Part shown: positions 28,359 through 41,373 of the stretch, piece after piece | Numbering within the stretch: position 1 is the first letter of the stretch | Layout of the letters: every line of letters starts with the position of its first letter | From: Serratia sp. Ag1 | GTDB lineage: Bacteria; Pseudomonadota; Gammaproteobacteria; Enterobacterales; Enterobacteriaceae | Assembly (NCBI RefSeq): GCF_000743355.1 | Contig: NZ_JQEI01000001.1 | Location: 1-64,000 of the forward strand | Reading direction: 5' to 3' | DNA: 64,000 bases | Translations under genes and position numbers: made by a program | Notes under the pieces: generated by a model | Told to the model about the DNA's origin: nothing | Database searches by the model: none | What the model saw: only the letters and a program-made list of their open reading frames with translations

Positions 28359-31070
28359 TTATTGTTGCAGACGACCATGACACTGTTTGTACTTCTTGCC
28401 GGAACCGCATGGGCAAGGATCGTTACGGCCCACTTTACGTTCTGCAACCGCAGGTGAGTTTGGATCCTCAATCGCCAGCGCATTCTCTTCCTGATGGCTC
28501 AGTTGCTGCTGGCGCGCCAGGCGTGCGGCTTCTTCACGACGCTGCAGTTCCAGTGCTTCAACCTCTTCCGGCATGCGTACCTGCACCTTGCTCAGAACGC
28601 TGACCACTTCATACTTCAGCGACTCCAGCATATTGCCGAACATATTGAAGGATTCGCGCTTGTATTCCTGCTTAGGATCTTTTTGCGCATAACCGCGCAG
28701 ATGGATCCCTTGGCGCAGATAATCCATGGCCGCCAGATGCTCTTTCCACAGGGAATCCAGCGTTTGTAACATCACGCCTTTCTCGAAGTTACGCATCATT
28801 TCAGCGCCAACAACTTCTTCTTTACGCAGATAACTTTCCTTCGCTTGCTCCAGAATGCGCTCACGCAACGTTTCTTCATGCAGCTCAGGTTCTTTATCCA
28901 GCCATTCGGTGATAGGCATATCCAGATCGAAATCGTTTTTCAGACGCTCTTCCAGCCCCTTGATATCCCACATTTCTTCCAGCGACTGCGGCGGAATATA
29001 GTTATCAATGGTGGTTTTGAATACGTCTTCACGGATGCTGGCAATGGTTTCGCTCACATCGGAAACATCAAGCAGTTCGTTACGCTGGCTGTAGATCGCC
29101 CGGCGTTGATCGTTGGCCACATCATCATATTCCAGCAGTTGCTTACGAATATCGAAGTTACGGCTTTCTACCTTACGCTGCGCGTTGGCGATTGCTTTGG
29201 TCACCCATGGGTGTTCAATCGCTTCACCGTCTTTCATGCCTAATTTACGCATCATGCCGGATACGCGATCCGAAGCAAAAATACGCATCAACGCATCTTC
29301 CATTGACAGATAGAAGCGGGAAGAACCAGCATCCCCCTGACGACCAGAACGGCCACGCAACTGGTTATCAATACGGCGTGATTCGTGGCGTTCAGTACCG
29401 ATAATGTGCAAACCACCCGCCGCCAGCACTGCGTCGTGGCGGATTTGCCACGCATCTTTAATTGCCGCAATCTGCTCTTCGGTAGGCTCTTCCAACTGCG
29501 CGATTTCTGACTGCCAGCTACCACCCAGAACGATGTCCGTACCACGGCCTGCCATGTTGGTCGCAATAGTCACCGCCGCCGTCTGGCCCGCATTTGCCAC
29601 AATGTCTGCTTCCATGGCGTGGAACTTGGCGTTCAGCACTTTGTGCTCAATACCGGCCTTGGTTAATTCACGAGAAACCACTTCAGATTTTTCAATCGAG
29701 ATCGTACCAACCAACACTGGCTGGCCTTTCGTGGTGCGCTCGCGGATATCTTCAATGATCGCAGCGATCTTCTCTTTCTCGGTCATGTAGACCAGATCCG
29801 GCATATCTTTACGGATCATTGGGCGGTTAGTTGGCACCACGATCGTATCCAGCTTGTAGATCGAGCTGAATTCAAACGCTTCGGTATCGGCAGTACCGGT
29901 CATACCGGCCAATTTTTCATACAGGCGGAAATAGTTCTGGAAAGTGATCGAAGCCAGCGTCTGGTTTTCGTTCTGGATTTCCACCTTTTCTTTGGCTTCT
30001 ACCGCCTGATGCAAACCATCAGACCAGCGGCGGCCCTGCATGGTGCGGCCAGTATGCTCATCAACAATGATGACTTCGCCGTCTTTAACGATATAGTCAA
30101 CGTCACGGGTAAACAGCACATGAGCACGCAGCGCAGCGGTAACGTGGTGCATCAGCATGATGTTAGTCGGTGAATACAGCGATTCCCCTTCCTCCATGAT
30201 GCCAGCTTCCATCAGCATCTCTTCTATGCGGATCAAACCGCGCTCCGTCAGGTGAACCTGACGCGCTTTTTCATCCACCGAGAAATGGCCTTCGCCTTGG
30301 AAGGTATCTGAATCTTCTTTTTCCTGACGGATCAACTGTGGGATCAGCTTGTTGACCTTGATATACATCTCGGAGCTGTCTTCAGCCGGGCCAGAGATGA
30401 TCAGCGGGGTACGAGCTTCATCGATCAGAATGGAGTCAACCTCATCCACCAGCGCATAGTGCAGTTTGCGCTGCACACGCTCTTCTGGGCTGAACGCCAT
30501 GTTGTCACGCAGGTAGTCAAAACCGTATTCGTTATTGGTACCGTAGGTGATGTCGGCAGCATAAGCTTCACGCTTGGCCGGTGCTGGCATATTCGGCAAG
30601 TTGATACCCACGCTCAGGCCGAGGAATTCGAACAATGGGCGGTTGTTTTCGGCATCACGCTGTGCCAGATAATCGTTGACGGTCACCACGTGCACACCAC
30701 GCCCACTCAGGGCATTCAGGTAGGCAGGCAAGGTCGCCGTCAGCGTTTTACCTTCACCGGTGCGCATCTCGGCAATACAACGCTCATTCAGCACCATACC
30801 ACCCAGTAACTGTACATCGAAGTGGCGCATGCCAAACACACGCTTACTGGCTTCGCGTACCACAGCGAACGCTTCCGGGATCAGACTTTCCAATACTTCG
30901 CCCTGCTTCAGGCGCTCACGGAACTCATTAGTCTTGGCCTGCAACTCGCTGTCGGACAGTTTCTCCATGTCCGGTTCCATACGGTTGATGGCATCAACCA
31001 CTTTACGCATACGGCGCAGGGTACGATCGTTGCTACTACCAAAAACTTTGGTCAATAATTTATTTAACAT
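28359..31070 (-). CDS. secA: preprotein translocase ATPase SecA
   Basis: 903 residues (E. coli 901). Walker A MRTGEGKT lies at 102-109. The C-terminal zinc site C886, C888, C897, H898 ([15 protein letters not shown]) binds SecB and is intact. It drives proteins through SecYEG with ATP. Translation is probably set by SecM stalling upstream, as in E. coli; the ATG at 31070 has only a weak visible ribosome-binding site (AAGAGA). Confidence 0.98.
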   Translation of the reverse strand: MLNKLLTKVFGSSNDRTLRRMRKVVDAINRMEPDMEKLSDSELQAKTNEFRERLKQGEVLESLIPEAFAVVREASKRVFGMRHFDVQLLGGMVLNERCIAEMRTGEGKTLTATLPAYLNALSGRGVHVVTVNDYLAQRDAENNRPLFEFLGLSVGINLPNMPAPAKREAYAADITYGTNNEYGFDYLRDNMAFSPEERVQRKLHYALVDEVDSILIDEARTPLIISGPAEDSSEMYIKVNKLIPQLIRQEKEDSDTFQGEGHFSVDEKARQVHLTERGLIRIEEMLMEAGIMEEGESLYSPTNIMLMHHVTAALRAHVLFTRDVDYIVKDGEVIIVDEHTGRTMQGRRWSDGLHQAVEAKEKVEIQNENQTLASITFQNYFRLYEKLAGMTGTADTEAFEFSSIYKLDTIVVPTNRPMIRKDMPDLVYMTEKEKIAAIIEDIRERTTKGQPVLVGTISIEKSEVVSRELTKAGIEHKVLNAKFHAMEADIVANAGQTAAVTIATNMAGRGTDIVLGGSWQSEIAQLEEPTEEQIAAIKDAWQIRHDAVLAAGGLHIIGTERHESRRIDNQLRGRSGRQGDAGSSRFYLSMEDALMRIFASDRVSGMMRKLGMKDGEAIEHPWVTKAIANAQRKVESRNFDIRKQLLEYDDVANDQRRAIYSQRNELLDVSDVSETIASIREDVFKTTIDNYIPPQSLEEMWDIKGLEERLKNDFDLDMPITEWLDKEPELHEETLRERILEQAKESYLRKEEVVGAEMMRNFEKGVMLQTLDSLWKEHLAAMDYLRQGIHLRGYAQKDPKQEYKRESFNMFGNMLESLKYEVVSVLSKVQVRMPEEVEALELQRREEAARLARQQQLSHQEENALAIEDPNSPAVAERKVGRNDPCPCGSGKKYKQCHGRLQQ

Positions 31071-31157
31071 GATTCTTAATATCTCTTACGCGACGACGCA
31101 ATATTGGCCGTCAACTCGCTGTTGTTTCGTTGGTTTTTGTTGCCCAAAGGGCAAGAA

Positions 31158-31691
31158 TCAGTTGAAGAGGCCAGGCCCGGCGCGAATCCCCTGCACCTGA
31201 GCGAGCCATAGCCCGGCCTGATGCCGCGCTAAAGAAGGAACAACGGAATGGTGGGTATCACGAATAATCGTCGGTGGTTTCGGCTCATGCGTCAGTAACG
31301 CATTGAGCGTAGAGAGCAATGCCAATTGCTCAACCTGCAAAGGAGGTTCAACAGCATCGTTCTCGGCTTCTTGCACTCGCGTGTAAAGCACCTGCGGAGC
31401 AAGAGCAAAAGAGAGGTGACGGATAACGGTACGGAGCGCATGCTGGTGCCAGTAATCAACGCCAAACGTTGGGCGACGGTGTACTTCCTGCAGCAAAGCC
31501 AGGCTGTTAAAGGCGTTATTGGCCGAATTCTGGCGGTTAAGGCTGGACGACGTGCTCGGTAATGCGGTTTGATCGGAGGTGCCAGACAGATTTTGCGGCA
31601 CGCCAAGCGTGGCCGCGACCATCCCTAACAGGAGATGGGGCCAGAAATAACGTCTGCCAAATTGTCGCCAACGATTTAGAATACCGATCAC
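31158..31691 (-). CDS. secM: secretion monitor SecM
   Basis: 177 residues from a GTG start (31691), as in E. coli. The N-terminus ([24 protein letters not shown]) is the usual long signal sequence. The arrest motif at the C-terminus reads [12 protein letters not shown]. The key W, GI, R163-equivalent, G and P are kept, while E. coli F150 is His and I156 is Leu. Four residues (GLFN) follow the stalling proline. A small stem-loop (31140-31145 with 31149-31154) follows the stop and may take part in masking the secA start. SecM senses export activity and raises SecA synthesis. Confidence 0.94.
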   Translation of the reverse strand: MIGILNRWRQFGRRYFWPHLLLGMVAATLGVPQNLSGTSDQTALPSTSSSLNRQNSANNAFNSLALLQEVHRRPTFGVDYWHQHALRTVIRHLSFALAPQVLYTRVQEAENDAVEPPLQVEQLALLSTLNALLTHEPKPPTIIRDTHHSVVPSLARHQAGLWLAQVQGIRAGPGLFN

Positions 31692-31717
31692 GAGTTTATA
31701 ATCCGCCGGAGCCCATT

Positions 31718-32242
31718 ATGCGCGATAGCCGTCCACAATTATTAGATGTCCTGTTCGACGATGCGACAGCAGCAGAGAAAGGGCCGCTGCATAACGTTCA
31801 GCAACGCGCTCTGGCGCTCCTGAAACTCAATCGTGCAGTGAGGGGGCTACTGCCAGCTCAATTGCACCCATGGTGCCGTGTCGCTAACTTCAGACAGGGT
31901 GTTTTAGTGCTGGAAACCGCTAATGCCAGTTGGATGATGCGCTTACGCTATGAACAACCCAACCTGCTCTCCGCACTACGAGCCCAAATTCTACCATCAT
32001 TGTCGTCAATCGACATCAGGATTAATCCAGCCTTGATGGCAAAAGGAAACAGCCAGGTGCAAAATGCTGCTAAAACGACAGAAAATGAGCAACCAAGCGC
32101 ACCATTACGTCACTTGAGCCAGGAAAGCGCGGATGAATTACGAGGATTGGCAGCACGTAGCCCGGAAAAATTACGGAAAGTATTAGAACGACTGGCATCG
32201 TTGGCAGGAGAGAGAGCCAACGCTACCAGCCGTGATAAATAA
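31718..32242 (+). CDS. DciA/DUF721 family protein
   Basis: 174 residues from ATG 31718 (MRDSRPQLLDVLF) with CGGAG upstream; a longer in-frame start would run through secM. The DUF721 core is visible: LHPWCRVANFRQGVLVLETANASWMMRLRYEQPNLLSALR with the W..RLR signature, then a charged low-complexity tail. DciA proteins load or operate the replicative helicase in bacteria lacking DnaC; species with DnaC usually lost them, and E. coli has no gene here. Its role in an enterobacterium is unclear. Its start is 26 bp from the oppositely directed secM start. Confidence 0.82.
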   Translation: MRDSRPQLLDVLFDDATAAEKGPLHNVQQRALALLKLNRAVRGLLPAQLHPWCRVANFRQGVLVLETANASWMMRLRYEQPNLLSALRAQILPSLSSIDIRINPALMAKGNSQVQNAAKTTENEQPSAPLRHLSQESADELRGLAARSPEKLRKVLERLASLAGERANATSRDK

Positions 32243-32256
32243 TCAGCGGAACGGGT

Positions 32257-33192
<936 letters not shown>

Positions 33193-33279
33193 TTATCCAT
33201 CCTACCGGCCATAGCATATAGCAAGGCCGGCGGGACAGTTTAGCACAAAGAGCGGAGATTCCAAATTTCCGGCTTATTC

Positions 33280-34434
33280 CTAGTCTGCCTGCTTGCGCAA
33301 GAAGGCCGGGATATCCAGATAATCGGGCTCTTTATTCGGTTGCGTGCTCTGATCGTTCACCACTTTGGCAGCAGGCTTAACTTCCTGCTGCAGCGGCGAC
33401 ATACCGTGCTGCTGATAACGGTGATCCATCACTGGCTGGCTGGCCTGCTTGTTGGTGACCAGAGTGATTTCAGGACGTTTGTCCATACCGATACCGGTAG
33501 CAACCACGGTAACACGCAGTTCGTCGTTCATTTCCGGATCCAGTGACGTCCCGATCACTACGGTCGCGTTATCAGAAGCGAAAGCACGGATGGTGTTACC
33601 CACAGTTTCGAACTCATCCAAACGCAGATCGAAGCCAGCGGTGATGTTGACCAGCACACCGCGAGCGCCAGACAGATCGATATCTTCCAGCAGTGGGCTG
33701 GAGATCGCCATTTCTGCCGCTTCTTCCGCACGGTCTTCACCACTTGCCACGCCAGAGCCCATCATCGCGTAGCCCATTTCGGACATCACGGTGCGCACGT
33801 CGGCGAAGTCAACGTTCATCAGACCTGGACGAGTGATCAATTCGGCAATACCCTGCACCGCGCCTTTCAGCACGTCGTTAGCCGCGCCAAACGCGTCCAG
33901 CAGAGAAATGCCACGGCCCAGAACTTTCAGCAATTTATCGTTCGGGATAGTGATCAGTGAGTCCACATGCTTGGACAGCTCAGCGATACCCTGCTCAGCG
34001 AACGCCATGCGCTTCTTGCCTTCAAAATTGAACGGCTTGGTCACCACAGCGACAGTCAGAATACCCAGATCTTTGGCAACTTCAGCCACAACAGGCGCAG
34101 CACCGGTACCGGTACCACCGCCCATGCCAGCGGCGATAAAGACCATGTCTGCACCTTCCAGAGCTGTACGCAGGGCTTCACGGTCTTCTTCCGCTGAATT
34201 ACGACCCACTTCCGGGTTCGCGCCCGCCCCCAACCCCTTGGTAATACCACTACCAATCTGGATGGTTTGGCCAACCGCCGTTTTACGCAACGCTTGAGCG
34301 TCGGTGTTAACGGCAAAGAATTCAACACCTTCGATGCGCTCACGCACCATGTGTTCAACGGCGTTGCCACCGCCACCGCCGACGCCGATGACTTTAATCA
34401 CCGCATCGTTGGTTAGTTCCATTGGTTCAAACAT
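33280..34434 (-). CDS. ftsZ: cell division GTPase FtsZ
   Basis: 384 residues. The tubulin signature GGGTGTG is at 105-111, with NTDAQAL and the T7-loop region. The C-terminal [14 protein letters not shown] (371-384) is the conserved tail that binds FtsA, ZipA and ZapD. It polymerises into the Z-ring. A GGAGAGA site precedes the ATG. It is the last division gene of the dcw cluster. Confidence 0.98.
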   Translation of the reverse strand: MFEPMELTNDAVIKVIGVGGGGGNAVEHMVRERIEGVEFFAVNTDAQALRKTAVGQTIQIGSGITKGLGAGANPEVGRNSAEEDREALRTALEGADMVFIAAGMGGGTGTGAAPVVAEVAKDLGILTVAVVTKPFNFEGKKRMAFAEQGIAELSKHVDSLITIPNDKLLKVLGRGISLLDAFGAANDVLKGAVQGIAELITRPGLMNVDFADVRTVMSEMGYAMMGSGVASGEDRAEEAAEMAISSPLLEDIDLSGARGVLVNITAGFDLRLDEFETVGNTIRAFASDNATVVIGTSLDPEMNDELRVTVVATGIGMDKRPEITLVTNKQASQPVMDHRYQQHGMSPLQQEVKPAAKVVNDQSTQPNKEPDYLDIPAFLRKQAD

Positions 34435-34508
34435 AGTTTCTCTCCGTTTTGTGCCTGTCGCTGCGAGATCATAAAAAGATGGCTCAGCATGATCTCTTTA
34501 TTGAAACA

Positions 34509-35765
34509 TTAAAACTCTTTTCTCAGCCAGCTATTGATACGTTTAAACCAATTGCCCACCGAGGCGCGTTTTTCTACTTCTGCCTCACCGTTCAGGTGAG
34601 ATTCTTTTCCATAGTGCAGCAACCCTACCGCTGTGGAGTAATAAGGCTCCTGCGCATAATCCGTCAAGCCTGTGATGTTCAAGGGTTGGCCAATGCGTAC
34701 CTGGGTATGGAATACCCGTTGCGCACAGGCTGCCAGGCCATCAATCTGGGCGGCTCCACCGGTCAGCACAATACCTGCTGCCAGATGATGCTTGACCCCT
34801 TGGCTCCGTAACTGCTCCTGCAATTGTAAAATTTCATCGTTAACCAGATTCAACAGTTCGGTGTAGCGTGGCTCAATCACTTCAGCCAGTGTCTGTCTTT
34901 GCAGACTACGTGGTGGGCGCCCCCCGACGCTCGGCACCTCTACACTTTCATCCTTGCTGACAATCGATCCAAGCGCACAACCGTGACGAACTTTAATCGC
35001 TTCTGCATCTGCAGGTGGCGTCCCGAAGGCATAAGCGATATCGCTGGTGACCACGTTCCCGGCATAAGGGATCACTTTAGTATGGCGCAGCGCTCCGCCG
35101 GTATACACCGCCATATCCATAGTGCCACCGCCGATATCCACCACACAAACGCCGAGTTCACGCTCATCTTCGGTCAACACGGCATAACTGGCTGCCAGGC
35201 CGGCGAAAATCAGTTGATCCACTTTCAGGCCGCAACGTTCAACCGCTTTGACGATGTTCTTTGCCATATCGTTATGGCAGGTGATCAGGTGGACCTTGGC
35301 CTGCATACGCACGCCAGATAACCCAACCGGATTTTTAATCCCTTCCTGATAATCGATGGCGTATTCCTGAGGAATCACGTGCAGGATGCGGTGCTCATCG
35401 CGCACACGAACCGACTTGGCAGTATGTACGACATTCTCCACATCTTCCTGAGTCACTTCCTCTTCTGAAATAGGCACCATCCCTATTTCGTTTTGGCAGC
35501 TAATATGTTTACCCGACAAGGCCAGGTAAACCGAAGAAATCTGACAGTCAGCCATCAGCTCGGCCTGATCGATAGCACGCTGAACGCATTTGACTACCGA
35601 CTCCAGATCGTTGACTCCCCCCTTATCCATACCGCGAGAGGGGCAACTGCCCACGCCAATAATATTGACCATGCCATCGGGCAGGACTTCCCCTACCAAT
35701 GCGGAAACTTTTGCAGTTCCGATCTCCAGTCCAACTACCAGTTTTCTGTCCGTCGACTTGATCAT
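34509..35765 (-). CDS. ftsA: cell division protein FtsA
   Basis: 418 residues of the actin-like family ([41 protein letters not shown] for nucleotide binding). The C-terminal amphipathic helix ([14 protein letters not shown]) tethers it to the membrane. It anchors FtsZ and recruits later division proteins. Four-base overlap with ftsQ. Confidence 0.98.
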   Translation of the reverse strand: MIKSTDRKLVVGLEIGTAKVSALVGEVLPDGMVNIIGVGSCPSRGMDKGGVNDLESVVKCVQRAIDQAELMADCQISSVYLALSGKHISCQNEIGMVPISEEEVTQEDVENVVHTAKSVRVRDEHRILHVIPQEYAIDYQEGIKNPVGLSGVRMQAKVHLITCHNDMAKNIVKAVERCGLKVDQLIFAGLAASYAVLTEDERELGVCVVDIGGGTMDMAVYTGGALRHTKVIPYAGNVVTSDIAYAFGTPPADAEAIKVRHGCALGSIVSKDESVEVPSVGGRPPRSLQRQTLAEVIEPRYTELLNLVNDEILQLQEQLRSQGVKHHLAAGIVLTGGAAQIDGLAACAQRVFHTQVRIGQPLNITGLTDYAQEPYYSTAVGLLHYGKESHLNGEAEVEKRASVGNWFKRINSWLRKEF

Positions 35766-36625
35766 TGTTGTTTTGCCTGTGCCTGATTCTGTTGCTGATT
35801 ACTGTTTGGCTGTTCGCCTGCTGCCTGCCCAGCTAACTGCGGATCGATCAACGCCTGAGTCCACCCCACCGAGGCTCCGGTGTCATAACGTAAATCGACA
35901 TAGCTGACACGCTTGTTTTCCACCTGTGCCTGCTGCAGTAGCAGCGGGTAAAGCCCTATAAAGCGTTGCAAACGCCCCATGCGATCGTCACGTCCCAGTT
36001 CCAGCCGAACATCGTTATCCAACGCCAGCAGCCATGAATGACGGGCGGTCATCGCCACCATCTTCAATGTATATCTGCTCGCTGCTAACACGCTGCTCAT
36101 TGCGCGATAGCCTTCCAACACATCCTGCTCGCTACCTTCCGGGCCATAAAGCAGCGGCAATTTCTGTTTACCTAATCGCTCTGCCGGGACACTGAACGAT
36201 TTGCCTTCGGCATCTACCATATGCAAATCATTCCAATGCGCCACCGGGACATATTCCACCAGATGAATCTTCAACTCATCTGGCCACTGTTTACGCACGC
36301 TGGCCTGCTTGATCCACGGCAGGCGCTCGATCTGCTGCTGGATGATGTCCACATCCTGCGTCATGAACGTGCCGGGCGCTCCCAGCGCCAGGATCGCCTG
36401 GCGAATATCGTCATTGGTGGTGTAATGGCGTTCACCGGTCACCACCAATTTTGAGAGCGGCAAGCGGTTAGCATCTTTCATCCAACCAATCACCGCCCAA
36501 CCGCCCCACAAAATGGTTCCCAACACCATCAGCAGGAAAATCATTCCCGCCAGTTGGGTTCCATTGCTGCGGCGCGGGCCGTTATCCACCTCGCGGTCAC
36601 GCGAATTCAGAGCCGCTTGCGACAT
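35762..36625 (-). CDS. ftsQ: cell division protein FtsQ
   Basis: 287 residues from ATG 36625 ([10 protein letters not shown]), one base after the ddlB stop. It has one membrane segment (about 25-47), then a periplasmic POTRA domain ([22 protein letters not shown]) and beta domain ([13 protein letters not shown]), and a Gln/Asn-rich C-terminal tail slightly longer than in E. coli. With FtsB and FtsL it forms the complex that licenses septal synthesis. Confidence 0.97.
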   Translation of the reverse strand: MSQAALNSRDREVDNGPRRSNGTQLAGMIFLLMVLGTILWGGWAVIGWMKDANRLPLSKLVVTGERHYTTNDDIRQAILALGAPGTFMTQDVDIIQQQIERLPWIKQASVRKQWPDELKIHLVEYVPVAHWNDLHMVDAEGKSFSVPAERLGKQKLPLLYGPEGSEQDVLEGYRAMSSVLAASRYTLKMVAMTARHSWLLALDNDVRLELGRDDRMGRLQRFIGLYPLLLQQAQVENKRVSYVDLRYDTGASVGWTQALIDPQLAGQAAGEQPNSNQQQNQAQAKQQ

Positions 36626-36626
36626 C

Positions 36627-37547
36627 TCAGTCAGCCAATGCCAAAATTGCCGCAACCAACTGCGAGAACGTCAACCCAGACTGCCGCGCAGCCATTGGCA
36701 CCAAACTGTGGCTGGTCATACCTGGCGAAGTATTCACCTCCAGCAGATAAAAACCACCGTCGCTATCCTGCATCACATCAACACGGCCCCAACCGCTGCA
36801 ATCCAGCCCACGATAGGCACGCAGTGCCAGCGCAGCCATTTCGGCCTCCTGCTGTTCACTCAGGCCGCTCGGGCAGAAATACTGCGTATCATCGGCAATA
36901 TATTTAGCCTGGTAGTCGTAGAACACCCCGGCGGGTTGAATACGGATGGAAGGCAACACCCGATCACCCAGGATCGCCACGGTATATTCGGGGCCACTCA
37001 ACCATTTCTCTACCAAAACATCGTCGTCATGGCGGAAAGCCTCTTCCAATGCGCTTTCAAGAGCGCCGCTCTCGGTCACTTTACTCATACCGACGCTCGA
37101 GCCTTCACGGCTAGGCTTGACGATCAGCGGTAGCCCCAACGCTGCCACAGCGGCCAGCAGGTTATCCCGTTCGTTACTGAAATACTGCTGGCGGCACAGC
37201 GCCACATAAGGAGCTATCGGTAACCCCATAGATTGCCACACCAACTTCGTACGCCACTTGTCCATGGTCAGGGCAGAAGCCATTACCCCACTGCCGGTAT
37301 AAGGTAGCTGCAGATACTCCAGCATCCCCTGCAAGGTGCCATCCTCACCACCGCGCCCATGCAACGCGATAAACACCTTGTTAAACCCCTGTGCTTTCAA
37401 CTGGGTTACCGGGTAATCACGGGTATCGACGGGATGCGCGTCAATACCTGCTTCTCTCAACCCAGCCAGCACTGCAGCACCGGACTGCAGTGACACATCT
37501 CGCTCTGCGGAGGTTCCCCCCAGCAACACAGCTACTTTATCAGCCAT
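36627..37547 (-). CDS. ddlB: D-alanine--D-alanine ligase B
   Basis: 306 residues, as in E. coli DdlB. ATP-grasp features are present ([33 protein letters not shown]). It makes the D-Ala-D-Ala dipeptide used by MurF. It overlaps murC by eight bases, with a GAGGAGG site before its ATG. Confidence 0.97.
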   Translation of the reverse strand: MADKVAVLLGGTSAERDVSLQSGAAVLAGLREAGIDAHPVDTRDYPVTQLKAQGFNKVFIALHGRGGEDGTLQGMLEYLQLPYTGSGVMASALTMDKWRTKLVWQSMGLPIAPYVALCRQQYFSNERDNLLAAVAALGLPLIVKPSREGSSVGMSKVTESGALESALEEAFRHDDDVLVEKWLSGPEYTVAILGDRVLPSIRIQPAGVFYDYQAKYIADDTQYFCPSGLSEQQEAEMAALALRAYRGLDCSGWGRVDVMQDSDGGFYLLEVNTSPGMTSHSLVPMAARQSGLTFSQLVAAILALAD

Positions 37548-39015
37548 GATGCCCCTCCTCTTTATTCTGCGGCTGCAACTTTAGCTCAGCCAATTTGCGC
37601 GCGATTTTACCGACGTTGCCAGCGCCTTGCACCAGAATCAGATCGTCCCCCTGCAGCAGTTGCGCCAGGGTTTCCGGCACGATGTCCGCATCGGCAATCA
37701 GGATCGGATCCAGCTTGCCGCGAGTACGGATGGTGCGGCACAGCGAACGGCTGTCAGCACCGGGGATTGGCGCTTCGCCAGCCGGATACACATCCAGCAT
37801 CAGCAGTACATCCACCTGAGACAACACATGGGCAAAATCATCGTACAGATCGCGGGTCCGCGTGAAACGGTGCGGTTGGAAAATCATCACCAGACGCTTG
37901 TTCGGCCAACCTGCACGTGCGGCCTTGATAGTCGCATCGACTTCGGTCGGATGGTGGCCATAATCATCCACCAGCATCGCACTACCTGCTTTACCATTCA
38001 CCGCTGCCAGCGAGAAATCACCAAGCACATCGAAACGGCGGCCTGTCCCCTGGAAACCGGCTAGCGCACGCAGAATGGCTTCATCATCAATGCCTTCCTC
38101 CGTCGCTACCGCAACCGCCGCAGCGGCGTTCAGCGCATTATGACGGCCCGGCGCATTCAGGGTCACCGTCAACAACGGCTTATCCTGACGGCTCAGGGTA
38201 AAATGCCCCTGATGCCCGACCTGGCGATAGCTTTCTAAACGCACATCAGCATCGTCACTGAAACCATAGGTAGTAATGTGGCGGCCCACGCGCGGCAGCA
38301 GTTCACGCACCACCGGGTCATCAACACACATCACCGCCCGGCCATAAAACGGCAAATTATGCAGGAAGCTGATAAACGTCTGCTTCAGGTTCTCGAAATC
38401 GCCATGGTAAGTATCCATATGGTCGGCTTCGATGTTGGTGACAATCGCCACCATCGGCTGCAAATGCAGGAACGAGGCGTCACTCTCATCAGCCTCAGCG
38501 ATCAGGTAACGGCTGGAACCCAGGCGCGCATGCGTCCCCGCCGCCTTCACCAACCCACCGTTAACAAAGGTCGGATCCAAACCGGCTTCTGCATAAATAC
38601 TCGACACCATCGCCGTTGTCGTGGTTTTGCCGTGCGTACCGGCGATGGCGATGCCATGACGATAGCGCATCAATTCAGCCAGCATTTCGGCACGCTGGAT
38701 CACCGGGATACGCGCCTCACGAGCTGCGACGATCTCCGGGTTATCTGCCGAAATGGCGGTAGAAACCACCACTACGCTCGCATCCAGCACATTCTCTGGG
38801 CGATGATGAAAATAAATGGTTGCCCCAAGCTCGCTCAACTGTTGAGTTACCGGATTCGGTGCCAAATCGGAACCGCTGATCTGATAGCCTTCGTTAGCCA
38901 ACACCTCGGCGATACCACCCATGCCAGCACCACCGATGCCAACAAAGTGTATGTGCCGGACGCGTCGCATCTCAGGCACGAAAGTGCGTAGTTTCGCCAA
39001 TTGCTGTGTATTCAT
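37540..39015 (-). CDS. murC: UDP-N-acetylmuramate--L-alanine ligase
   Basis: 491 residues from ATG 39015 ([18 protein letters not shown]). The nucleotide loop [13 protein letters not shown] binds the UDP substrate and GTHGKTTT (126-133) binds ATP. It adds the first amino acid to UDP-MurNAc. Other Mur ligase motifs ([23 protein letters not shown]) are intact. Confidence 0.97.
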   Translation of the reverse strand: MNTQQLAKLRTFVPEMRRVRHIHFVGIGGAGMGGIAEVLANEGYQISGSDLAPNPVTQQLSELGATIYFHHRPENVLDASVVVVSTAISADNPEIVAAREARIPVIQRAEMLAELMRYRHGIAIAGTHGKTTTTAMVSSIYAEAGLDPTFVNGGLVKAAGTHARLGSSRYLIAEADESDASFLHLQPMVAIVTNIEADHMDTYHGDFENLKQTFISFLHNLPFYGRAVMCVDDPVVRELLPRVGRHITTYGFSDDADVRLESYRQVGHQGHFTLSRQDKPLLTVTLNAPGRHNALNAAAAVAVATEEGIDDEAILRALAGFQGTGRRFDVLGDFSLAAVNGKAGSAMLVDDYGHHPTEVDATIKAARAGWPNKRLVMIFQPHRFTRTRDLYDDFAHVLSQVDVLLMLDVYPAGEAPIPGADSRSLCRTIRTRGKLDPILIADADIVPETLAQLLQGDDLILVQGAGNVGKIARKLAELKLQPQNKEEGHHG

Positions 39016-39102
39016 CACTCTCTCTATCCGGGTTCAATCTGCGAACCCCATATTGCTTATTCTTTATATGGCCCGGCGAGCCAAGCCCTGCATGATCTAG
39101 CT

Positions 39103-40167
39103 CTATCTGGCGAGGCGAACAATCTCTGCCGCCACGCGCTCTGTTGCATCGGGAATCGCCACCGCACGGGCTTTTTCAGCCATCGTCAGCAACGTTGTGC
39201 GATCCCAATCTGCCAACAGTTCCGCCACTGCTTCAGCGGTAAACTGTGGTTGTTCAATAATTTTCGCCGCGCCTGCGGCCTCCAACGGGCGAGCATTCCA
39301 ATACTGCTGGCGATCTTTGTGCTGAAAGGGCACGAAAATGGCGGGTAAACCGGCTGCTGCGATCTCGCTGACGGTCAATGCGCCAGAACGACAGACCACC
39401 ACATCAGCCCAGGCATAAGCTGCTGCCATATCATCAATAAACTCAGTCACTTTGTGCCCGGTCTGCCCTACCCTCTCGTAGTCGCGCAGCACCGTTTCCA
39501 GCGCTCCCTTCCCCACCTGATGCCAAAGGGTAATCTTATCGCCCAGCAAAGCTGCGGCGGCAGGAAGCGTCTGATTCAGCACCCGAGCCCCCTGGCTACC
39601 GCCAATCACCAGCACCCGAACCGGCCCTTCACGCCCCGCCAAACGCTCTGCAGGTAATGGCAACGCCAGCACATCGGTCCGTACCGGGTTACCGACAACC
39701 TCTGCGTGTGGGAACGCACCGGGAAAGGCCTGCAACACCGTTTTGGCAATCCTGGAGAGCCAGCGATTGGTCAAACCGGCAATGCCATTCTGCTCGTGCA
39801 GCACCACCGGGATACCACACTGCCAGGCAGCCAAGCCACCGGGGCCAGAAACATAACCCCCCATGCCCAGCACCACGTCAGGCTGATAACTGCGCATGAT
39901 CGCCTTTGCCTGGCGCATGGCGCGCCAAATGCGTAACGGCGCGGTCAACTGGGCCTTCAACCCTTTGCCGCGCAAACCAGAAATACGAATAAAATCAATT
40001 TCGATTCCGTGCTTCGGCACCAAATCGGCTTCCATGCGGTCGGCGGTCCCAAGCCAGCGCACCTGCCAGCCCTGCGCCATCAGATGATGCGCAACCGCCA
40101 GCCCCGGGAACACATGCCCGCCGGTCCCGCCTGCCATCACCATTAAACGCTTCGCTTTACCGCTCAT
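39103..40167 (-). CDS. murG: lipid II synthase MurG (GlcNAc transferase)
   Basis: 354 residues with the N-terminal glycine-rich loop GGTGGH (13-18) and the C-terminal donor-site motif ([20 protein letters not shown] and [10 protein letters not shown]). It adds GlcNAc to lipid I on the inner face of the membrane, giving lipid II. It is three bases downstream of ftsW, with an 87-bp gap before murC. Confidence 0.97.
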   Translation of the reverse strand: MSGKAKRLMVMAGGTGGHVFPGLAVAHHLMAQGWQVRWLGTADRMEADLVPKHGIEIDFIRISGLRGKGLKAQLTAPLRIWRAMRQAKAIMRSYQPDVVLGMGGYVSGPGGLAAWQCGIPVVLHEQNGIAGLTNRWLSRIAKTVLQAFPGAFPHAEVVGNPVRTDVLALPLPAERLAGREGPVRVLVIGGSQGARVLNQTLPAAAALLGDKITLWHQVGKGALETVLRDYERVGQTGHKVTEFIDDMAAAYAWADVVVCRSGALTVSEIAAAGLPAIFVPFQHKDRQQYWNARPLEAAGAAKIIEQPQFTAEAVAELLADWDRTTLLTMAEKARAVAIPDATERVAAEIVRLAR

Positions 40168-40170
40168 CCG

Positions 40171-41373
40171 CTACCTCTTCACAAACGCCTGCGCTTTGGT
40201 CAGGCGCGTTTCATAATCAATACGCAGCAACAGCACAATCGCCGTCGACATAATTATCAAGCTCGAACCGCCGTAGCTGATCAGCGGCAGCGTCAACCCT
40301 TTGGTCGGCAGCATCCCCGCCGCCGCACCGACGTTAACCAACGCCTGGAAGCTGAACCAAATGCCGATCGAACATGCCAGAAAACCGGAAAACCGCTGAT
40401 CGATCTCCAATGCACGGCGGCCAATCGACATCGCACGAAAAGCGACGAAGAATACCATTAACAGGGCTAAAACCACACCGATATAGCCCAATTCCTCAGC
40501 TAAAATTGCGAAGATAAAGTCGGTATGCGCTTCCGGTAAATACTCCAGTTTCTGTACCGAATTACCTAACCCCTGCCCCCAGAACTCACCGCGGCCAAAC
40601 GCCATCAGCGACTGGGTTAGCTGGTAACCACTGCCGAACGGATCGGCCCATGGGTTCCAGAAAGAGGTCACGCGGCGCATACGATAGGGTTCCGCGATCA
40701 CCAGTAACCCCACGGCAAACGCCCCGGAACCGATAATTGCCAGGAACTGCCACATCTTGGCCCCAGCCAGAAACAGCATCGCCAAGGTAGTAATAAACAG
40801 CACCACCACCGTTCCCAAATCTGGCTGTGCCAGCAGCAATACCGCCAACACCACCATCACGCCCATCGGTTTACAGAAGCCCCAGAAGTTACTGCGTACC
40901 TCATCAACCTTGCGCACCAGGTAACTCGACAGGTAACAAAACAGCGACAGCTTGGAAAGTTCGGCAGGCTGAATACGCAGTGGGCCAAGAGCGATCCAGC
41001 GCGATGCCCCGTTCACCGAACTCCCCACCACTAATACAATCAGCAGCATCACCATGGATAACAACAACATAACGTTACTGTAGCGCTGCCATACCTCCAT
41101 CGGGATACGCAGCGTGACCAACGACAGACCGAATGCCAGGATCAGATACAGTGCGTCACGTTTGGCAAACAGGAACGGATCGTCGCCAAGGCGCTGACCA
41201 ATCGGCATCGAAGCCGACGTCACCATGACGAAACCGATTACCGCCAAGCCAAAGGTCAACCACAACAGGGTACGGTCATACAGCACCATATTGGCAGAAT
41301 CACTTTCACGCGATCCCATCACCCAGTCTTTCAGTTTGTTGGCCAGGCCAAACGTCGGCACCCGTAGTCTCAT
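40171..41373 (-). CDS. ftsW: septal peptidoglycan polymerase FtsW
   Basis: 400 residues with about ten membrane segments of the SEDS family ([43 protein letters not shown]). It polymerises lipid II with FtsI at the septum. The N-terminus is about 14 residues shorter than in E. coli; ATG 41373 overlaps the murD stop by four bases. Confidence 0.96.
   Translation of the reverse strand: MRLRVPTFGLANKLKDWVMGSRESDSANMVLYDRTLLWLTFGLAVIGFVMVTSASMPIGQRLGDDPFLFAKRDALYLILAFGLSLVTLRIPMEVWQRYSNVMLLLSMVMLLIVLVVGSSVNGASRWIALGPLRIQPAELSKLSLFCYLSSYLVRKVDEVRSNFWGFCKPMGVMVVLAVLLLAQPDLGTVVVLFITTLAMLFLAGAKMWQFLAIIGSGAFAVGLLVIAEPYRMRRVTSFWNPWADPFGSGYQLTQSLMAFGRGEFWGQGLGNSVQKLEYLPEAHTDFIFAILAEELGYIGVVLALLMVFFVAFRAMSIGRRALEIDQRFSGFLACSIGIWFSFQALVNVGAAAGMLPTKGLTLPLISYGGSSLIIMSTAIVLLLRIDYETRLTKAQAFVKR

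Noticed and set aside
38278-38991. 237-codon plus-strand open frame
   Set aside because: Antisense to murC; His/Gln/Arg-rich translation typical of a shadow frame.
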